DNA of 64,000 nucleotides, taken from contig NZ_SLVM01000002.1 of the NCBI RefSeq assembly GCF_004339675.1, forward strand, positions 1-64,000, read 5' to 3'. This document shows positions 41,973-50,625 of the stretch, piece after piece. A program made the position numbers and the translations under genes. Position 1 is the first letter of the stretch. Each line of letters begins with the position of its first letter. A model generated the notes under the pieces. The model was not told the origin of the DNA. It saw only the letters and a program-made list of their open reading frames with translations, and did no database searches. Source of the stretch: Rhodovulum steppense (GTDB lineage: Bacteria > Pseudomonadota > Alphaproteobacteria > Rhodobacterales > Rhodobacteraceae).

Positions 41973-43049
41973 CTACAGAAGGTGCCCGGACTTCTCGGCC
42001 TTGGTCGCAAGGTAGCGGGCATTCTCGGCCGTGTGCCCGACCTTGAGCGGCACGCGGCCGACGACATCTATGCCGTTCGCGCGCATCATCTCGATCTTGG
42101 CGGGGTTGTTGGTCATCAGCCGGACGGCGGAAAAGCCCATCTCGCGCAGGATCGCCGCACCCAGACGGAAATCGCGCTCGTCATCCTCGAAGCCGAGCCG
42201 GTGGTTCGCCTCGACCGTGTCAAAGCCCTGATCCTGAAGCGAATAGGCGCGCATCTTGTTAGCAAGCCCGATGCCACGCCCCTCCTGGTTCAGGTAAAGC
42301 AGCACGCCCGCCCCCTCGGCCCCCATCTGCGCCAGCGCGGCGTTCAGTTGTGCGCCGCAATCGCATTTCAGGCTGCCCAGCAGATCGCCGGTGAAACAGG
42401 CCGAATGCAGCCGCGCCAGCACCGGCGCACCGCGCGCGGGGGTGCCGATCTCGACCGCGTAATGTTCCTCGCTGCCATCGGCGGGGCGGAAGACATGCAG
42501 CCTTGTGGAGCTGGACACCGCCAGCGGCACGCGGGCCGAGACAACCTCGGCAAGGTGCGTTTCGTCGACCAGCGCCGCCGCAGCCTCGGCCAGAGTGACA
42601 AGGGTCAGGCCCTGCGCCGAGGCCAGCCCTGCGGGATCGGCGATCCCGACCGCCAGCACCGCGGGCAGGAGGCGTGCGGATTTCGCAAGCCCGATCGCCG
42701 CGCGATGGGGCGCCGCATCGCCGTCCCGCAGCGAGACGAACGGCCCGAGCAGCGGGTTCTGCAGATCGTCCGCCGGGTCGGCCACCGCCTGCACCCAGCC
42801 CGGTCCGACATCGGCGGGCAGGCGCAGCCGGGCGATGTCGCCATCATAGGGCCGCGCCTTGAGCGTTGCCGCCCGCCGCGCAGTGATCGCCAGCACCGCG
42901 TCGCCCAGCCCGCGCAAGGCCGCCAGCCTTTCGGGCGTCAGCGTCTCGGCCGCGGCGATCACGAGCCCGCCCACCACCACCGGCACCCCCATGCGCAGAT
43001 CGCCGCGGGCACGCGCGATGCGTTCGGTGCTGTCGGGGCCAAGGGGCAT
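41973..43049 (-). CDS. ribA: GTP cyclohydrolase II (riboflavin synthesis)
   Basis: RibA opens the imidazole ring of GTP in the first step of riboflavin synthesis. The 358-residue protein has the catalytic domain in its C-terminal half: the zinc ligands in 'CFTGDLLGSLKCDCGAQL', then 'LLYLNQEGRGIGLANKM', 'DTVEANHRLGFEDDERDF' and 'LMTNNPAKIEMMRANGIDV'. The N-terminal 150 residues are an extension found in alphaproteobacterial RibA that does not carry recognisable DHBP synthase active-site motifs. The ATG at 43049 follows AGGAAAGG. It is divergent from the response-regulator gene. Confidence 0.92.
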   Translation of the reverse strand: MPLGPDSTERIARARGDLRMGVPVVVGGLVIAAAETLTPERLAALRGLGDAVLAITARRAATLKARPYDGDIARLRLPADVGPGWVQAVADPADDLQNPLLGPFVSLRDGDAAPHRAAIGLAKSARLLPAVLAVGIADPAGLASAQGLTLVTLAEAAAALVDETHLAEVVSARVPLAVSSSTRLHVFRPADGSEEHYAVEIGTPARGAPVLARLHSACFTGDLLGSLKCDCGAQLNAALAQMGAEGAGVLLYLNQEGRGIGLANKMRAYSLQDQGFDTVEANHRLGFEDDERDFRLGAAILREMGFSAVRLMTNNPAKIEMMRANGIDVVGRVPLKVGHTAENARYLATKAEKSGHLL

Positions 43050-43204
43050 GGGCGATCCTTTCCTGCGCGTCTGTAGCGCCAAAGCCGACAGATATGAAAC
43101 AAATCCCTTCCCCGCCACACGCTTGCGTGAGCACCCTGTTGCAAAACTTGTGACCGCGCGCCCTGTGCACATCTGAGCGGCAAGGCGACAGAGGAGGCAG
43201 AGAC

Positions 43205-43891
43205 ATGAGCAACCTTAAGAAAATCCTGTTGGTCGACGATGACGAGGATCTGCGCGAGGCGCTGAGCGAACAGTTGGTGATGACCGAGGATTTCGACGTG
43301 TTCGAGGCGGGCAGCGGTCACGAGGCGATGGAAAAGGCCAAGGCCGCGATCTACGACCTGGTGATCCTGGATGTCGGCCTGCCCGATACCGACGGGCGCG
43401 AATTGTGCCGTCTGATGCGCAAGCAGAATGTCAAATGCCCCATCATCATGCTGACGGGGCATGACAGCGATGCCGACACGATCCTGGGCCTTGATGCGGG
43501 GGCGAACGACTATGTGACCAAGCCGTTCAAGTTCCCCGTCCTGCTGGCGCGCATCCGCGCGCAACTGCGCCAGCACGAGCAGTCCGAGGACGCGATCTTC
43601 CAGCTTGGTCCCTACACGTTCAAACCGGCGATGAAGATGCTGATCACCGAGGACGAGCGCAAGATCCGGCTGACCGAGAAGGAGACCAACATCCTCAAGT
43701 TCCTGTATCGGGCCTCCGAGGGCGTGGTGGCGCGCGATGTGCTGCTGCACGAGGTCTGGGGCTACAATGCGGGTGTCACCACGCATACGCTTGAGACACA
43801 TATCTACCGGCTGCGCCAGAAGATCGAGCCTGATCCCTCGAACGCGCGGCTTCTGGTGACCGAGTCGGGGGGCTATAGGCTGGTCGCTTGA
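43205..43891 (+). CDS. OmpR-family response regulator, CenR-like
   Basis: The 228-residue regulator has a receiver domain ('LLVDDDEDLREALSE', phospho-acceptor Asp in 'DLVILDVGLPDTDG', Lys in 'YVTKPFKFPVLLARI') and a C-terminal winged helix ('IRLTEKETNILKFL', 'THTLETHIYRLRQKI'). The sequence is very like CenR, a cell-envelope regulator conserved in Rhodobacterales and studied in R. sphaeroides; I make that link from memory of the family. No partner kinase gene is adjacent, as is usual for CenR. Confidence 0.88.
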   Translation: MSNLKKILLVDDDEDLREALSEQLVMTEDFDVFEAGSGHEAMEKAKAAIYDLVILDVGLPDTDGRELCRLMRKQNVKCPIIMLTGHDSDADTILGLDAGANDYVTKPFKFPVLLARIRAQLRQHEQSEDAIFQLGPYTFKPAMKMLITEDERKIRLTEKETNILKFLYRASEGVVARDVLLHEVWGYNAGVTTHTLETHIYRLRQKIEPDPSNARLLVTESGGYRLVA

Positions 43892-43909
43892 GCGGTGGCG
43901 AGGGGTTTC

Positions 43910-43980
43910 GGCTCGCGATGCGAGCCGACCGGCCGGGGGCGCTGCCCCCGGACTCCCGGGATATTTCCGGCCAGAAGAAG
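43910..43980. repeat. Rhodobacterales-type extragenic repeat / terminator after the cenR-like gene
   Basis: Two hairpins stand in tandem: CGGCTCG-CGATG-CGAGCCG and CCGGGGGC-GCT-GCCCCCGG. They are followed by the run 'CTCCCGGGATATTTCC' and an AGAAGAAG tract. This pattern (GC-rich hairpin, CCCGGGATATTT, then purines) recurs downstream of genes across Rhodobacteraceae. It probably ends the cenR-like transcript. Confidence 0.65.
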
Positions 43981-44068
43981 GGATGGGGCGGGGGCTGTGC
44001 CTTGAGGCTTGCGGGGCGGCGGCCTAGGGTGGCCCGGCTTGTCACGGGACAGAAAGAGAGACGCACGG

Positions 44069-44857
44069 ATGCCCTTCACGCTGGCCACCTGGAACATCAA
44101 CTCGATCCGGCTGCGCGAGGGGCTGGTGAAACGGCTGCTGACCGAAGAGGCGCCCGACATCCTTTGCCTGCAGGAGTGCAAGAGCCCGGTCGAGAAGATG
44201 CCGCTGGCCACGTTCCGGGACCTGGGCTACGGCCATGTCGTGGCCCGCGGGCAGAAGGGCTATAACGGCGTCGCGATCCTGTCGAAGCTGCCGCTGGAAG
44301 ATGCGGGCGAGATGGATTTCGCGGGGCTCGGCCATGCCCGCCATGTGGCCGCGCGGCTGGAAAGCGGGGTCACGATCCACAATGTCTATGTGCCGGCGGG
44401 TGGCGATGTGCCGGACCGCGCGGTGAACGAGAAGTTCGGCCAGAAGCTCGACTATGTCGCGGAGATGCGCGACTGGTTCCGCGACAATCGGCCGGATCGT
44501 GCGATCCTGGTGGGCGACCTGAACATCGCGCCGCGCGAGGATGACGTCTGGTCGCACAGGCAGCTTCTTAAGGTGGTCAGCCACACGCCGGTCGAGGTCG
44601 ACCATCTGGGCCAGGCGCAGGAGGCGGGCGGCTGGGTTGATGTCACCCGCGCCGACATCCCCGAGGGCAAGCTGTATTCCTGGTGGTCCTACCGCGCCCG
44701 CGACTGGGATGCCGCCGACAAGGGTCGGCGGCTGGATCACGTCTGGGCCTCGTCCGACATCGCGGGCGCTGCGCATGGCAGCCGCATCCTGCGGGCCGTG
44801 CGCGGCTGGGAGCAGCCGTCGGACCACGCGCCGGTGCTGGCCAGCTTCGATCTGTAG
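44069..44857 (+). CDS. xthA: Exodeoxyribonuclease III
   Basis: The 262-residue enzyme repairs abasic sites and removes 3' blocks. It has the EEP-fold residues: 'TWNINSIRLR', 'DILCLQECKS' (metal-binding Glu), 'IHNVYVPAGG', 'ILVGDLNIAPREDDVW' (Asp and Asn), 'RRLDHVWAS' and the final 'SDHAPVLASF' (catalytic Asp-His). The length is normal. The ATG at 44069 is preferred over an upstream in-frame start because homology begins there. Confidence 0.95.
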   Translation: MPFTLATWNINSIRLREGLVKRLLTEEAPDILCLQECKSPVEKMPLATFRDLGYGHVVARGQKGYNGVAILSKLPLEDAGEMDFAGLGHARHVAARLESGVTIHNVYVPAGGDVPDRAVNEKFGQKLDYVAEMRDWFRDNRPDRAILVGDLNIAPREDDVWSHRQLLKVVSHTPVEVDHLGQAQEAGGWVDVTRADIPEGKLYSWWSYRARDWDAADKGRRLDHVWASSDIAGAAHGSRILRAVRGWEQPSDHAPVLASFDL

Positions 44858-44929
44858 GAGTTCGCCCTTGGGTTTTTCCCCCGGACGCTCATATAAGGCG
44901 CGAAACCGATGAAACGCGGAGATGACGAC

Positions 44930-45841
44930 ATGCTTGAACTTGGCGGCAATGCGCGCGGTGCCGGGCCGCAGGACGACCTGATCAAGGACATCTCGGAAAT
45001 GACCTTCCTGCAGGATGTCATCGAGGCTTCGCGCGAGGTGCCCGTCATCGTTGATTTCTGGGCGCCCTGGTGCGGGCCGTGCAAGACGCTGGGTCCCATG
45101 CTGGAAGCGGCGGTGACCGAAGCGGGCGGCAAGGTGCGCATGGTCAAGATGAATGTCGACGAGAACCAGCAGATCGCCGCCCAGCTGCGCATCCAGTCGA
45201 TCCCGACGGTCTATGCCTTCTTTCAGGGTCAGCCGCTGGACGGGTTCCAGGGCGCGTTGCCGCAATCCGAGATCCGGGCCTTCGTGCAGCGGGTCGCCGC
45301 GGTGGCGGGGGATGGGGGGCTGTCCGAGGCGGTGGAGGCGGCCGAGCTGATGCTGGCGGAGGGGGCGGTGGTGGATGCCGCGCAGACCTTTGCCGCCGTT
45401 CTCGGCGAGGATCCCGGGCACGCGGCGGCCTATGGCGGGCTGGTCCGGGCGCATCTGGCGCTGAAGGAGACCGAGCAGGCCGAAGCCCTGCTGGCCGCGG
45501 TTCCCCCCGAGATCGCCGGCAGCCCCGAGATCGAGGCGGCGCGCGCGCAGTTGGCGCTGGCCCGGCAGGCGGCCGAGGCAGGGCCGGTGGCCGATCTGCG
45601 CGCCGCGGTCGAGCATGATCCCGACGACCACCAGGCGCGGTTCGATCTGGCCAAGGCGCTGCATGCCGCGGGCCAGGTCGAGGAAGCGGTCGATGAATTG
45701 CTGGAACTTTTCCGGCGCGATCGCGAGTGGAACGAGGGGGCGGCCAAGACCCAGCTTTTCATCATCTTCGACGCGCTGAAGCCGCAGGATCCGATTGTCC
45801 TCAGGGGACGGCGGAAACTGTCCTCGATGATATTTGCCTGA
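44930..45841 (+). CDS. Thioredoxin-TPR co-chaperone (CnoX/YbbN family)
   Basis: The 303-residue protein has an N-terminal thioredoxin domain with an intact 'WAPWCGPCK' active site, unlike E. coli CnoX which lacks one Cys. A C-terminal half of TPR-like helices follows ('AAELMLAEGAVVDAAQTF', 'EHDPDDHQARFDLAKAL', 'WNEGAAKTQLFIIFDAL'). It probably protects and hands over oxidised client proteins. The ATG at 44930 follows CGGAGATG; the earlier ATG at 44909 has a poorer context. It leads an operon with the LON-domain and Trm112 genes. Confidence 0.9.
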   Translation: MLELGGNARGAGPQDDLIKDISEMTFLQDVIEASREVPVIVDFWAPWCGPCKTLGPMLEAAVTEAGGKVRMVKMNVDENQQIAAQLRIQSIPTVYAFFQGQPLDGFQGALPQSEIRAFVQRVAAVAGDGGLSEAVEAAELMLAEGAVVDAAQTFAAVLGEDPGHAAAYGGLVRAHLALKETEQAEALLAAVPPEIAGSPEIEAARAQLALARQAAEAGPVADLRAAVEHDPDDHQARFDLAKALHAAGQVEEAVDELLELFRRDREWNEGAAKTQLFIIFDALKPQDPIVLRGRRKLSSMIFA

Positions 45842-45868
45842 CCGGTGTCGCGGCCTAGCTTGCCGGGT

Positions 45869-46513
45869 ATGTTTTCCGCGGCCGATCTTCCCGACACGAT
45901 CCCCGTCTTCCCGCTTCCCGGGGCGCTTCTGCTGCCTCGGGCACGGCTTCCCCTGCACATCTTCGAGCCGCGCTATCTGGCGATGCTGGACGACACGCTG
46001 AAGACGCCGCACCGGCTGATCGGCATGATCCAGCCGCGCGAGGTGCCCGGCGGGGGCGAGCGCAGGCTGCATGCCATCGGCTGTGCGGGCCGTGTCACCG
46101 CGTTCTCGGAAACCGAGGACGGGCGCTACATGATCACGCTGTCGGGCATCTCGCGCTACCGGATCACGCGCGAGCAGCCGGGATTCACGCCCTATCTGCG
46201 GGCGGATGTGTCCTGGGACGGGTTCGCGCGCGATCTTGGCCCGGGCGAGGACGATACCCGATTCGACCGGACGAAGTTCATGGCTCTCCTGAAGCGTTTC
46301 TTTTCCAGCCGGGGTCTTGCCACCGACTGGGACAGTCTGAAGGAAGCCGAGGACGAATTGTTGATCAACTCGCTGTCGATGCTCTGTCCCTTTGCGCCCG
46401 AGGACAGGCAGGCCCTGCTTGAGGCGCCCTCGCTGACGACCCGGCGCGAGACGCTGGTCACCCTGATCGAATTCGCGCTGCGCAGCGGCACGGACGAGGA
46501 GACGATGCAATGA
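45869..46513 (+). CDS. LON substrate-binding domain protein
   Basis: The 214-residue protein consists only of the N-terminal substrate-binding domain of Lon, without ATPase or protease domains. Typical blocks are '[21 protein letters not shown]' split as '[11 protein letters not shown]' and '[16 protein letters not shown]', then '[20 protein letters not shown]' and '[21 protein letters not shown]'. An in-frame GTG at 45845 is possible, but homology starts at the ATG. It may present substrates to proteases or chaperones; its linkage to the thioredoxin-TPR gene is conserved in Rhodobacterales. Confidence 0.9.
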   Translation: MFSAADLPDTIPVFPLPGALLLPRARLPLHIFEPRYLAMLDDTLKTPHRLIGMIQPREVPGGGERRLHAIGCAGRVTAFSETEDGRYMITLSGISRYRITREQPGFTPYLRADVSWDGFARDLGPGEDDTRFDRTKFMALLKRFFSSRGLATDWDSLKEAEDELLINSLSMLCPFAPEDRQALLEAPSLTTRRETLVTLIEFALRSGTDEETMQ

Positions 46514-46692
46514 CCGAGACGTTCCATGCCGACCGAAGGATGCTCGAGTCGCTGGTCTGTCCGGTGACGCATGCGCCGCTGGCCTATGATGCCGAGCGGC
46601 GGGAATTGGTGTCGCGGGCCGCGGGCCTGGCCTTTCCGATCCGGGGCGGCATCCCGATCATGCTGGTGGACGAGGCGCGTCGTCTGGATTGA
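46510..46692 (+). CDS. Trm112 family protein
   Basis: A 60-residue protein of the Trm112/YcaR type: '[18 protein letters not shown]' then '[28 protein letters not shown]'-like sequence (in parts '[16 protein letters not shown]' and 'VDEARRL'). Only one Cys of the zinc-knuckle pattern is left, as in other bacterial members. Eukaryotic Trm112 activates methyltransferases; the bacterial role is less clear. The ATG overlaps the upstream stop by 4 bases. Confidence 0.88.
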   Translation: MTETFHADRRMLESLVCPVTHAPLAYDAERRELVSRAAGLAFPIRGGIPIMLVDEARRLD

Positions 46693-46701
46693 GCGCGCCT
46701 G

Positions 46702-47277
46702 TCAGCGTCGACAGCGCGCCAGTTGCCCGCGATAGAGATCGGCGCGGTTCGACACCCGGTCGGCGACCTTGATAAGCCAGGGCTTGGCCATGTAGCTCTG
46801 CCTTGCAAAGCCCGCCTGTCCCTCGTGATAGGCCAGGTACTGGTTGCGCGCGTCGTGCAGCGGGATACCCAGCATGTCGCGGCTCCGGGTCATGTACCAG
46901 CCCATGAAATCGGTCGCGTCATTGATCCTGTCGCGCCTGGCCCCGCGCTTGCCGGTCGCGCGGACATAGTCGTCCCAGGTTCCGTCGATGGCCTGGGCAT
47001 AGCCATAGGCCGAACTTTGTCGGCCCATCGGGATGATGCCCAGAACGTATTGGTGCGGGGTGCGGGCATCGCCCACAAACTTGCTTTCCTGGTGCATCAC
47101 CGCCATCTGGACATGGACGGGAACGCCCCAGCGCCGTTCGGCGCGCTCCATCGCGCGGACATAGTTCGGACGCTCGCGGGCGATTCCGCACGCATTGTCC
47201 AGCTCGCGCGGGGGCGAATACCCACCGCCGCAGCCTGCAAGCGCAAGAATGACCACCACGAGAAGGACTCTGCTCAT
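46702..47277 (-). CDS. Transglycosylase SLT-domain lipoprotein
   Basis: A 191-residue predicted lipoprotein with signal 'MSRVLLVVVILALAGCGGG'. The lysozyme-like domain has the catalytic Glu in 'MAVMHQESKFVGDA', the 'AYGYAQAIDGTWDDY' block and 'YLAYHEGQAGFARQSY'. It should cleave peptidoglycan glycan strands at the membrane. The ATG at 47277 is preferred because it puts the signal peptide at the very start; an upstream ATG at 47316 adds 13 residues. It is convergent with the Trm112 gene and divergent from hspQ. Confidence 0.88.
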   Translation of the reverse strand: MSRVLLVVVILALAGCGGGYSPPRELDNACGIARERPNYVRAMERAERRWGVPVHVQMAVMHQESKFVGDARTPHQYVLGIIPMGRQSSAYGYAQAIDGTWDDYVRATGKRGARRDRINDATDFMGWYMTRSRDMLGIPLHDARNQYLAYHEGQAGFARQSYMAKPWLIKVADRVSNRADLYRGQLARCRR

Positions 47278-47503
47278 CTGCCCCAGCCTCGTTATCTTTA
47301 TTGTTGTGGTGACCATATGCGAAATCGCGCGGCGGGAAAACGCCCATCCGGCAGGTCCGGATCAGAAAAGCGCGAGGTGGCACCGGTTCGCGCAGTGCAG
47401 GGGGCACTGTGGGGTTGGGCATCACAATCTGTTTCCATGCGCCGCGTGCTGTCGCATGGACTCTGTCCGCGTTGCGGCAGTATTGTGGCCTCATGGGGGT
47501 TGG

Positions 47504-47836
47504 ATGATGATGCGAACGACACGCGCGAAATACGGTCTTGGTCAGGTGGTGCGGCATCGCAAGCACCCCTTTCGGGGCGTGGTGTTCGATGTCGATGCGA
47601 TGTTCTCGAACACCGACGAATGGTACGAAGCAATCCCCGAGGAAAGTCGGCCCGCGAAGGACCAGCCCTTCTACCACCTGCTGGCCGAGAACGACCACAG
47701 CTATTACGTCGCCTATGTGTCGGAGCAAAATCTGGTGCCCGACGACACCGGCGAGCCGATCGACCATCCCGACCTTGCCGATCTGTTCGGCGAGTTCGAG
47801 GATGGCCATTACCCGCTGCAATTCCAGCTGAACTGA
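47504..47836 (+). CDS. hspQ: Heat shock protein HspQ
   Basis: HspQ is a small hemimethylated-DNA-binding-fold protein that acts as a specificity factor or substrate of Lon. The 110-residue product has the family blocks 'AKYGLGQVVRHRKHPFRGVV', 'VDAMFSNTDEWYEAIP', 'DQPFYHLLAENDHSYYVAYV' (each within one domain) and 'SEQNLVPDDTG'. Three consecutive ATGs (47504, 47507, 47510) are possible starts, preceded by GGGGG. It stands alone between divergent and convergent neighbours. Confidence 0.93.
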   Translation: MMMRTTRAKYGLGQVVRHRKHPFRGVVFDVDAMFSNTDEWYEAIPEESRPAKDQPFYHLLAENDHSYYVAYVSEQNLVPDDTGEPIDHPDLADLFGEFEDGHYPLQFQLN

Positions 47837-47849
47837 GGAGGCGCCGGGC

Positions 47850-49430
47850 CTAGTAGCCCAGCGCGCAGCCATCCTTGCGCGGGTCGGACGCGCCTTGCAG
47901 CACGCCCGATTCCTCGTCGATCAGGATCGCCTGGGCGCCGCCGATGGGAATATCGGGGATCACTACCTCGTGGCCCAGCGCGGCCAGCTCCGCCCGCACC
48001 GCATCCGGATACCCCCGCTCGACCTGCATCTGGCCTGCATCGGTGAAACTGCGCGGCGCGTCGATGGCCTCTTGCGGTTGCATGCCGAAATCGACCACGT
48101 TGGTCAGGAACCGCGCATGTCCGTTCGCCTGATAGGCCCCGCCCATCACGCCGAAGGGCATCATCAGCTTGTCGTTCTTCCTCAGCATCGCCGGGATGAT
48201 CGTGTGCATCGGCCGTTTGCCGCCCGCGGCCTCGTTCGGGTGGCCCTCGGCCAGCGTGAAGCCCGCGCCTCGGTTCTGGAAATTGATGCCGAACTTCGTC
48301 GAGGCCAGCCCCGAGCCGAAGGCGTGAAACACCGAGTAGATCAGCGAAACCGCCATCCGGTCGCGGTCGACCACCGTTAGATAGACCGTGTCCTTGTGCA
48401 CCGACTCTGCCAGCGCCGCGGGGCTTTGCATCGCCCGGCCCGGGTCGATCAGCGCCGCCAGCCGCGCGGCCGTGTCGGGCGCCAGCATGTGGTCCAGCCG
48501 GGTCATGTGCGCGGGATCGGCGATGAAGCGGTTGCGCGCATCATAGGCAAGCTTCGCCGCCTCGGCCTCGACATGGGCGCGCTGGGCGCCCAGCGGATCC
48601 ATCGCAGGCAGGTCGAAATGCGACAGGATGTTCGCCATCAGGATCGCGGTCGCGCCCTGTCCGTTGGGCGGATGCTCGACCAGTTCGATGCCCTTGTAGG
48701 TGCCGCTGACCGGTTCGGTCCAGTCGCAGGCGGTGGCGGCGAAATCGTCCAGCGTATGCGTGCCGCCCAGCGCGCGCAACGAGGCCACCATATCCTCGGC
48801 GACCTCGCCCTCGTAATAGCCCGCGCGCCCGTCCATCGCGATCCGGCGCAGTACCTCGGCCTGCATCGGCGCGCGAAAGACCTGACCCGGGCGCGGCGCG
48901 GCGCCGTCCAGCAGATAGAACCGGCGGGCATCACCCTGCAGGTTGGACTCGGTGCAGCTCCAGTCCCAGGCGGTGCGCGGCCCCACGGGAACGCCCGCCT
49001 CGGCATAGTGGATCGCGGGCGCAAGGCTGGCCTTCAGCCCGGCGCGGCCCCAGTCCTTCGACAGGCGGCAAAAGGCGTCGATCGCACCCGGAACGGTGAC
49101 GGCGTCGGCGGTATTGGTGGGCATCGCGGCCAGCCCGCGGTCGCGCAGCGCCGCCGCGTCCAGCCCCGCAGGCGCCTGGCCCGACCCGTTCAGGGCGAGG
49201 ATGCGGTCCTCGCCGGCGGGTTTCAGCAGGACGAAACAGTCGCCGCCGATCCCGGTCATGTGGGGTTCGCAGATGCCCAGCAGGACAGCCCCGGCAATCG
49301 CGGCATCAACCGCGTTGCCGCCCGCCTCCAGCATCTGGATCGCGACCTTGGCGGCCAGCGGGTGCGACGTGGCGCAGATACCGTTCATGGCAAAGACGGC
49401 CGAGCGGCCCGGAAGCTGGAAATCGCGCAT
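47850..49430 (-). CDS. Gamma-glutamyltransferase family protein
   Basis: A 526-residue N-terminal nucleophile hydrolase. The substrate domain has 'ICATSHPLAAKVAIQMLEAGG', 'AVLLGICEPHMTGIGGDCF' and the Arg-containing oxyanion region. The autocleavage Thr lies in 'VHKDTVYLTVVDRDRMAVS', with the downstream 'GSGLASTKFGINFQNRG' and 'FGVMGGAYQANGHARF'. It lacks a signal peptide, so it is a cytoplasmic member, perhaps acting on glutamylated or acylated amines rather than glutathione. The ATG at 49430 follows GGAGGAGA; the longer upstream frame is noncoding. Confidence 0.9.
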   Translation of the reverse strand: MRDFQLPGRSAVFAMNGICATSHPLAAKVAIQMLEAGGNAVDAAIAGAVLLGICEPHMTGIGGDCFVLLKPAGEDRILALNGSGQAPAGLDAAALRDRGLAAMPTNTADAVTVPGAIDAFCRLSKDWGRAGLKASLAPAIHYAEAGVPVGPRTAWDWSCTESNLQGDARRFYLLDGAAPRPGQVFRAPMQAEVLRRIAMDGRAGYYEGEVAEDMVASLRALGGTHTLDDFAATACDWTEPVSGTYKGIELVEHPPNGQGATAILMANILSHFDLPAMDPLGAQRAHVEAEAAKLAYDARNRFIADPAHMTRLDHMLAPDTAARLAALIDPGRAMQSPAALAESVHKDTVYLTVVDRDRMAVSLIYSVFHAFGSGLASTKFGINFQNRGAGFTLAEGHPNEAAGGKRPMHTIIPAMLRKNDKLMMPFGVMGGAYQANGHARFLTNVVDFGMQPQEAIDAPRSFTDAGQMQVERGYPDAVRAELAALGHEVVIPDIPIGGAQAILIDEESGVLQGASDPRKDGCALGY

Positions 49431-49695
49431 GCTCTCCTCCCTAGCATTTGCCGGGACGTTAGGACGGGCAGGGGGATGAAGCCAACGCGTTTTTCGGGTG
49501 GGGAGCGGCCGGAGGCGCGGCGCCGTAAAAGGTGGGGAGCCTGGACGCCACGGTTTGGTTGGACACCGATGAGACGCTGGCAGGGCTGCCATGCGGGGTC
49601 GGCATAGCCGGATCTTGTGGCTCGGCCACGCGAAAAAGGGGACGATCTTGCATCCCGGATGGCGACCGGATGATCCGGCCGTCCCTGCTTCGGGA

Positions 49696-50196
49696 TCAGG
49701 CGTCGGCCAGCGGCACGAAAAAGCGCAGCCGATTCTGCCCATTCTCGCGCGTATAGGACAGGTCGCGGGCCAACGCTCGGATCAGGAACCAGCCGAACCC
49801 GCCTTCGGGCGGTCCGTCCTCTGCATCCTCGCAGGTGGGCAGTGCGCCGCTGGGCAGAACTCCGTCCGGCATCGGATCGCCATAATCGCGGACATCGACC
49901 TTCAGGCGCCCGCCGCAGCGTTCCAGGCGCAATTCGATCGGGCCGTTGCCGCCGCGCCGATAGGCATGTTCCACGACATTGTTCAGAACTTCGGCTAGAA
50001 CCGTTTCGGCCATGCCGAGCATGTCCGGGCCGGGGGCGGTCGGGGCAAACCTTGCCCGCATTTCTGCCAGAGCACTGCGTACGCCCATGGGGTTGGCGTC
50101 CACCACGATCGGCAGCGCCGCGTCGGCGTCGGCAGGACTTTGCCCCGCGTTCGAGGGGGTGAGCCCCCCGCCCCGCATCGGGTCAGGGTGCGTCAT
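49696..50196 (-). CDS. HATPase-domain anti-sigma factor (RsbW-like)
   Basis: A 166-residue single-domain GHKL ATPase of the anti-sigma/serine-kinase type. The N-box is 'VLAEVLNNVVEHAYRRGG', the G1-box 'VDVRDYGDPMP' and the G2-box 'PPEGGFGWFLIRALARDL'. Such proteins bind a sigma factor or output protein and phosphorylate a STAS antagonist. The partner antagonist is encoded just upstream, overlapping by 4 bases. No sigma-factor gene is in the window. The N-terminal 30 residues are unstructured. Confidence 0.85.
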   Translation of the reverse strand: MTHPDPMRGGGLTPSNAGQSPADADAALPIVVDANPMGVRSALAEMRARFAPTAPGPDMLGMAETVLAEVLNNVVEHAYRRGGNGPIELRLERCGGRLKVDVRDYGDPMPDGVLPSGALPTCEDAEDGPPEGGFGWFLIRALARDLSYTRENGQNRLRFFVPLADA

Positions 50197-50537
50197 GCGA
50201 TCGACCGCTTGTCCGCAAAGGCCGCCTCGGTGTCGGGATGGATGGTGAAGACCCGGTCCATGCGCGTCAGGCGGAACACCTTTTCGACATTGGGGGTCAG
50301 GTTGCACAGTTCCAGCGTGCGGCCCGGCCCGAGCAGCTTCATCACCGCGACGACCGCGCCAAGGCCGCTGCTGTCGAGGAAATCGACCGCGCCCAGATCC
50401 AGCACGACGCGCGCCGGGCCGTCCCCGGCCACCTCGCGCATGCGGTCCTTGAACCGGATCGCCACGGCCGAGTCGATCCGCGGTTCGGCGACGATCACAT
50501 GCAGCGCTTCGTCGCGGGTTTCGGTGTGCAGTTCCAT
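50193..50537 (-). CDS. STAS-domain anti-sigma factor antagonist (RsbV-like)
   Basis: A 114-residue STAS protein. The phosphorylatable Ser is in 'AVDFLDSSGLGAVVAVMK' (Ser56 or Ser57), the family's key position, and the N-terminal strand 'ALHVIVAEPRIDSAVA' is typical. When not phosphorylated it would sequester the HATPase partner encoded next and so free that partner's target. The ATG at 50537 is preferred over the in-frame start at 50579. The pair is divergent from the thiolase gene. Confidence 0.9.
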   Translation of the reverse strand: MELHTETRDEALHVIVAEPRIDSAVAIRFKDRMREVAGDGPARVVLDLGAVDFLDSSGLGAVVAVMKLLGPGRTLELCNLTPNVEKVFRLTRMDRVFTIHPDTEAAFADKRSIA

Positions 50538-50625
50538 GCGGGCTCTCTCCTGTGATCCGGGGATGAGGCTAGACGCCAATCGTTACCATTCGGTAAGTGT
50601 TGGACATTGATGGCGGGAGGATGGC

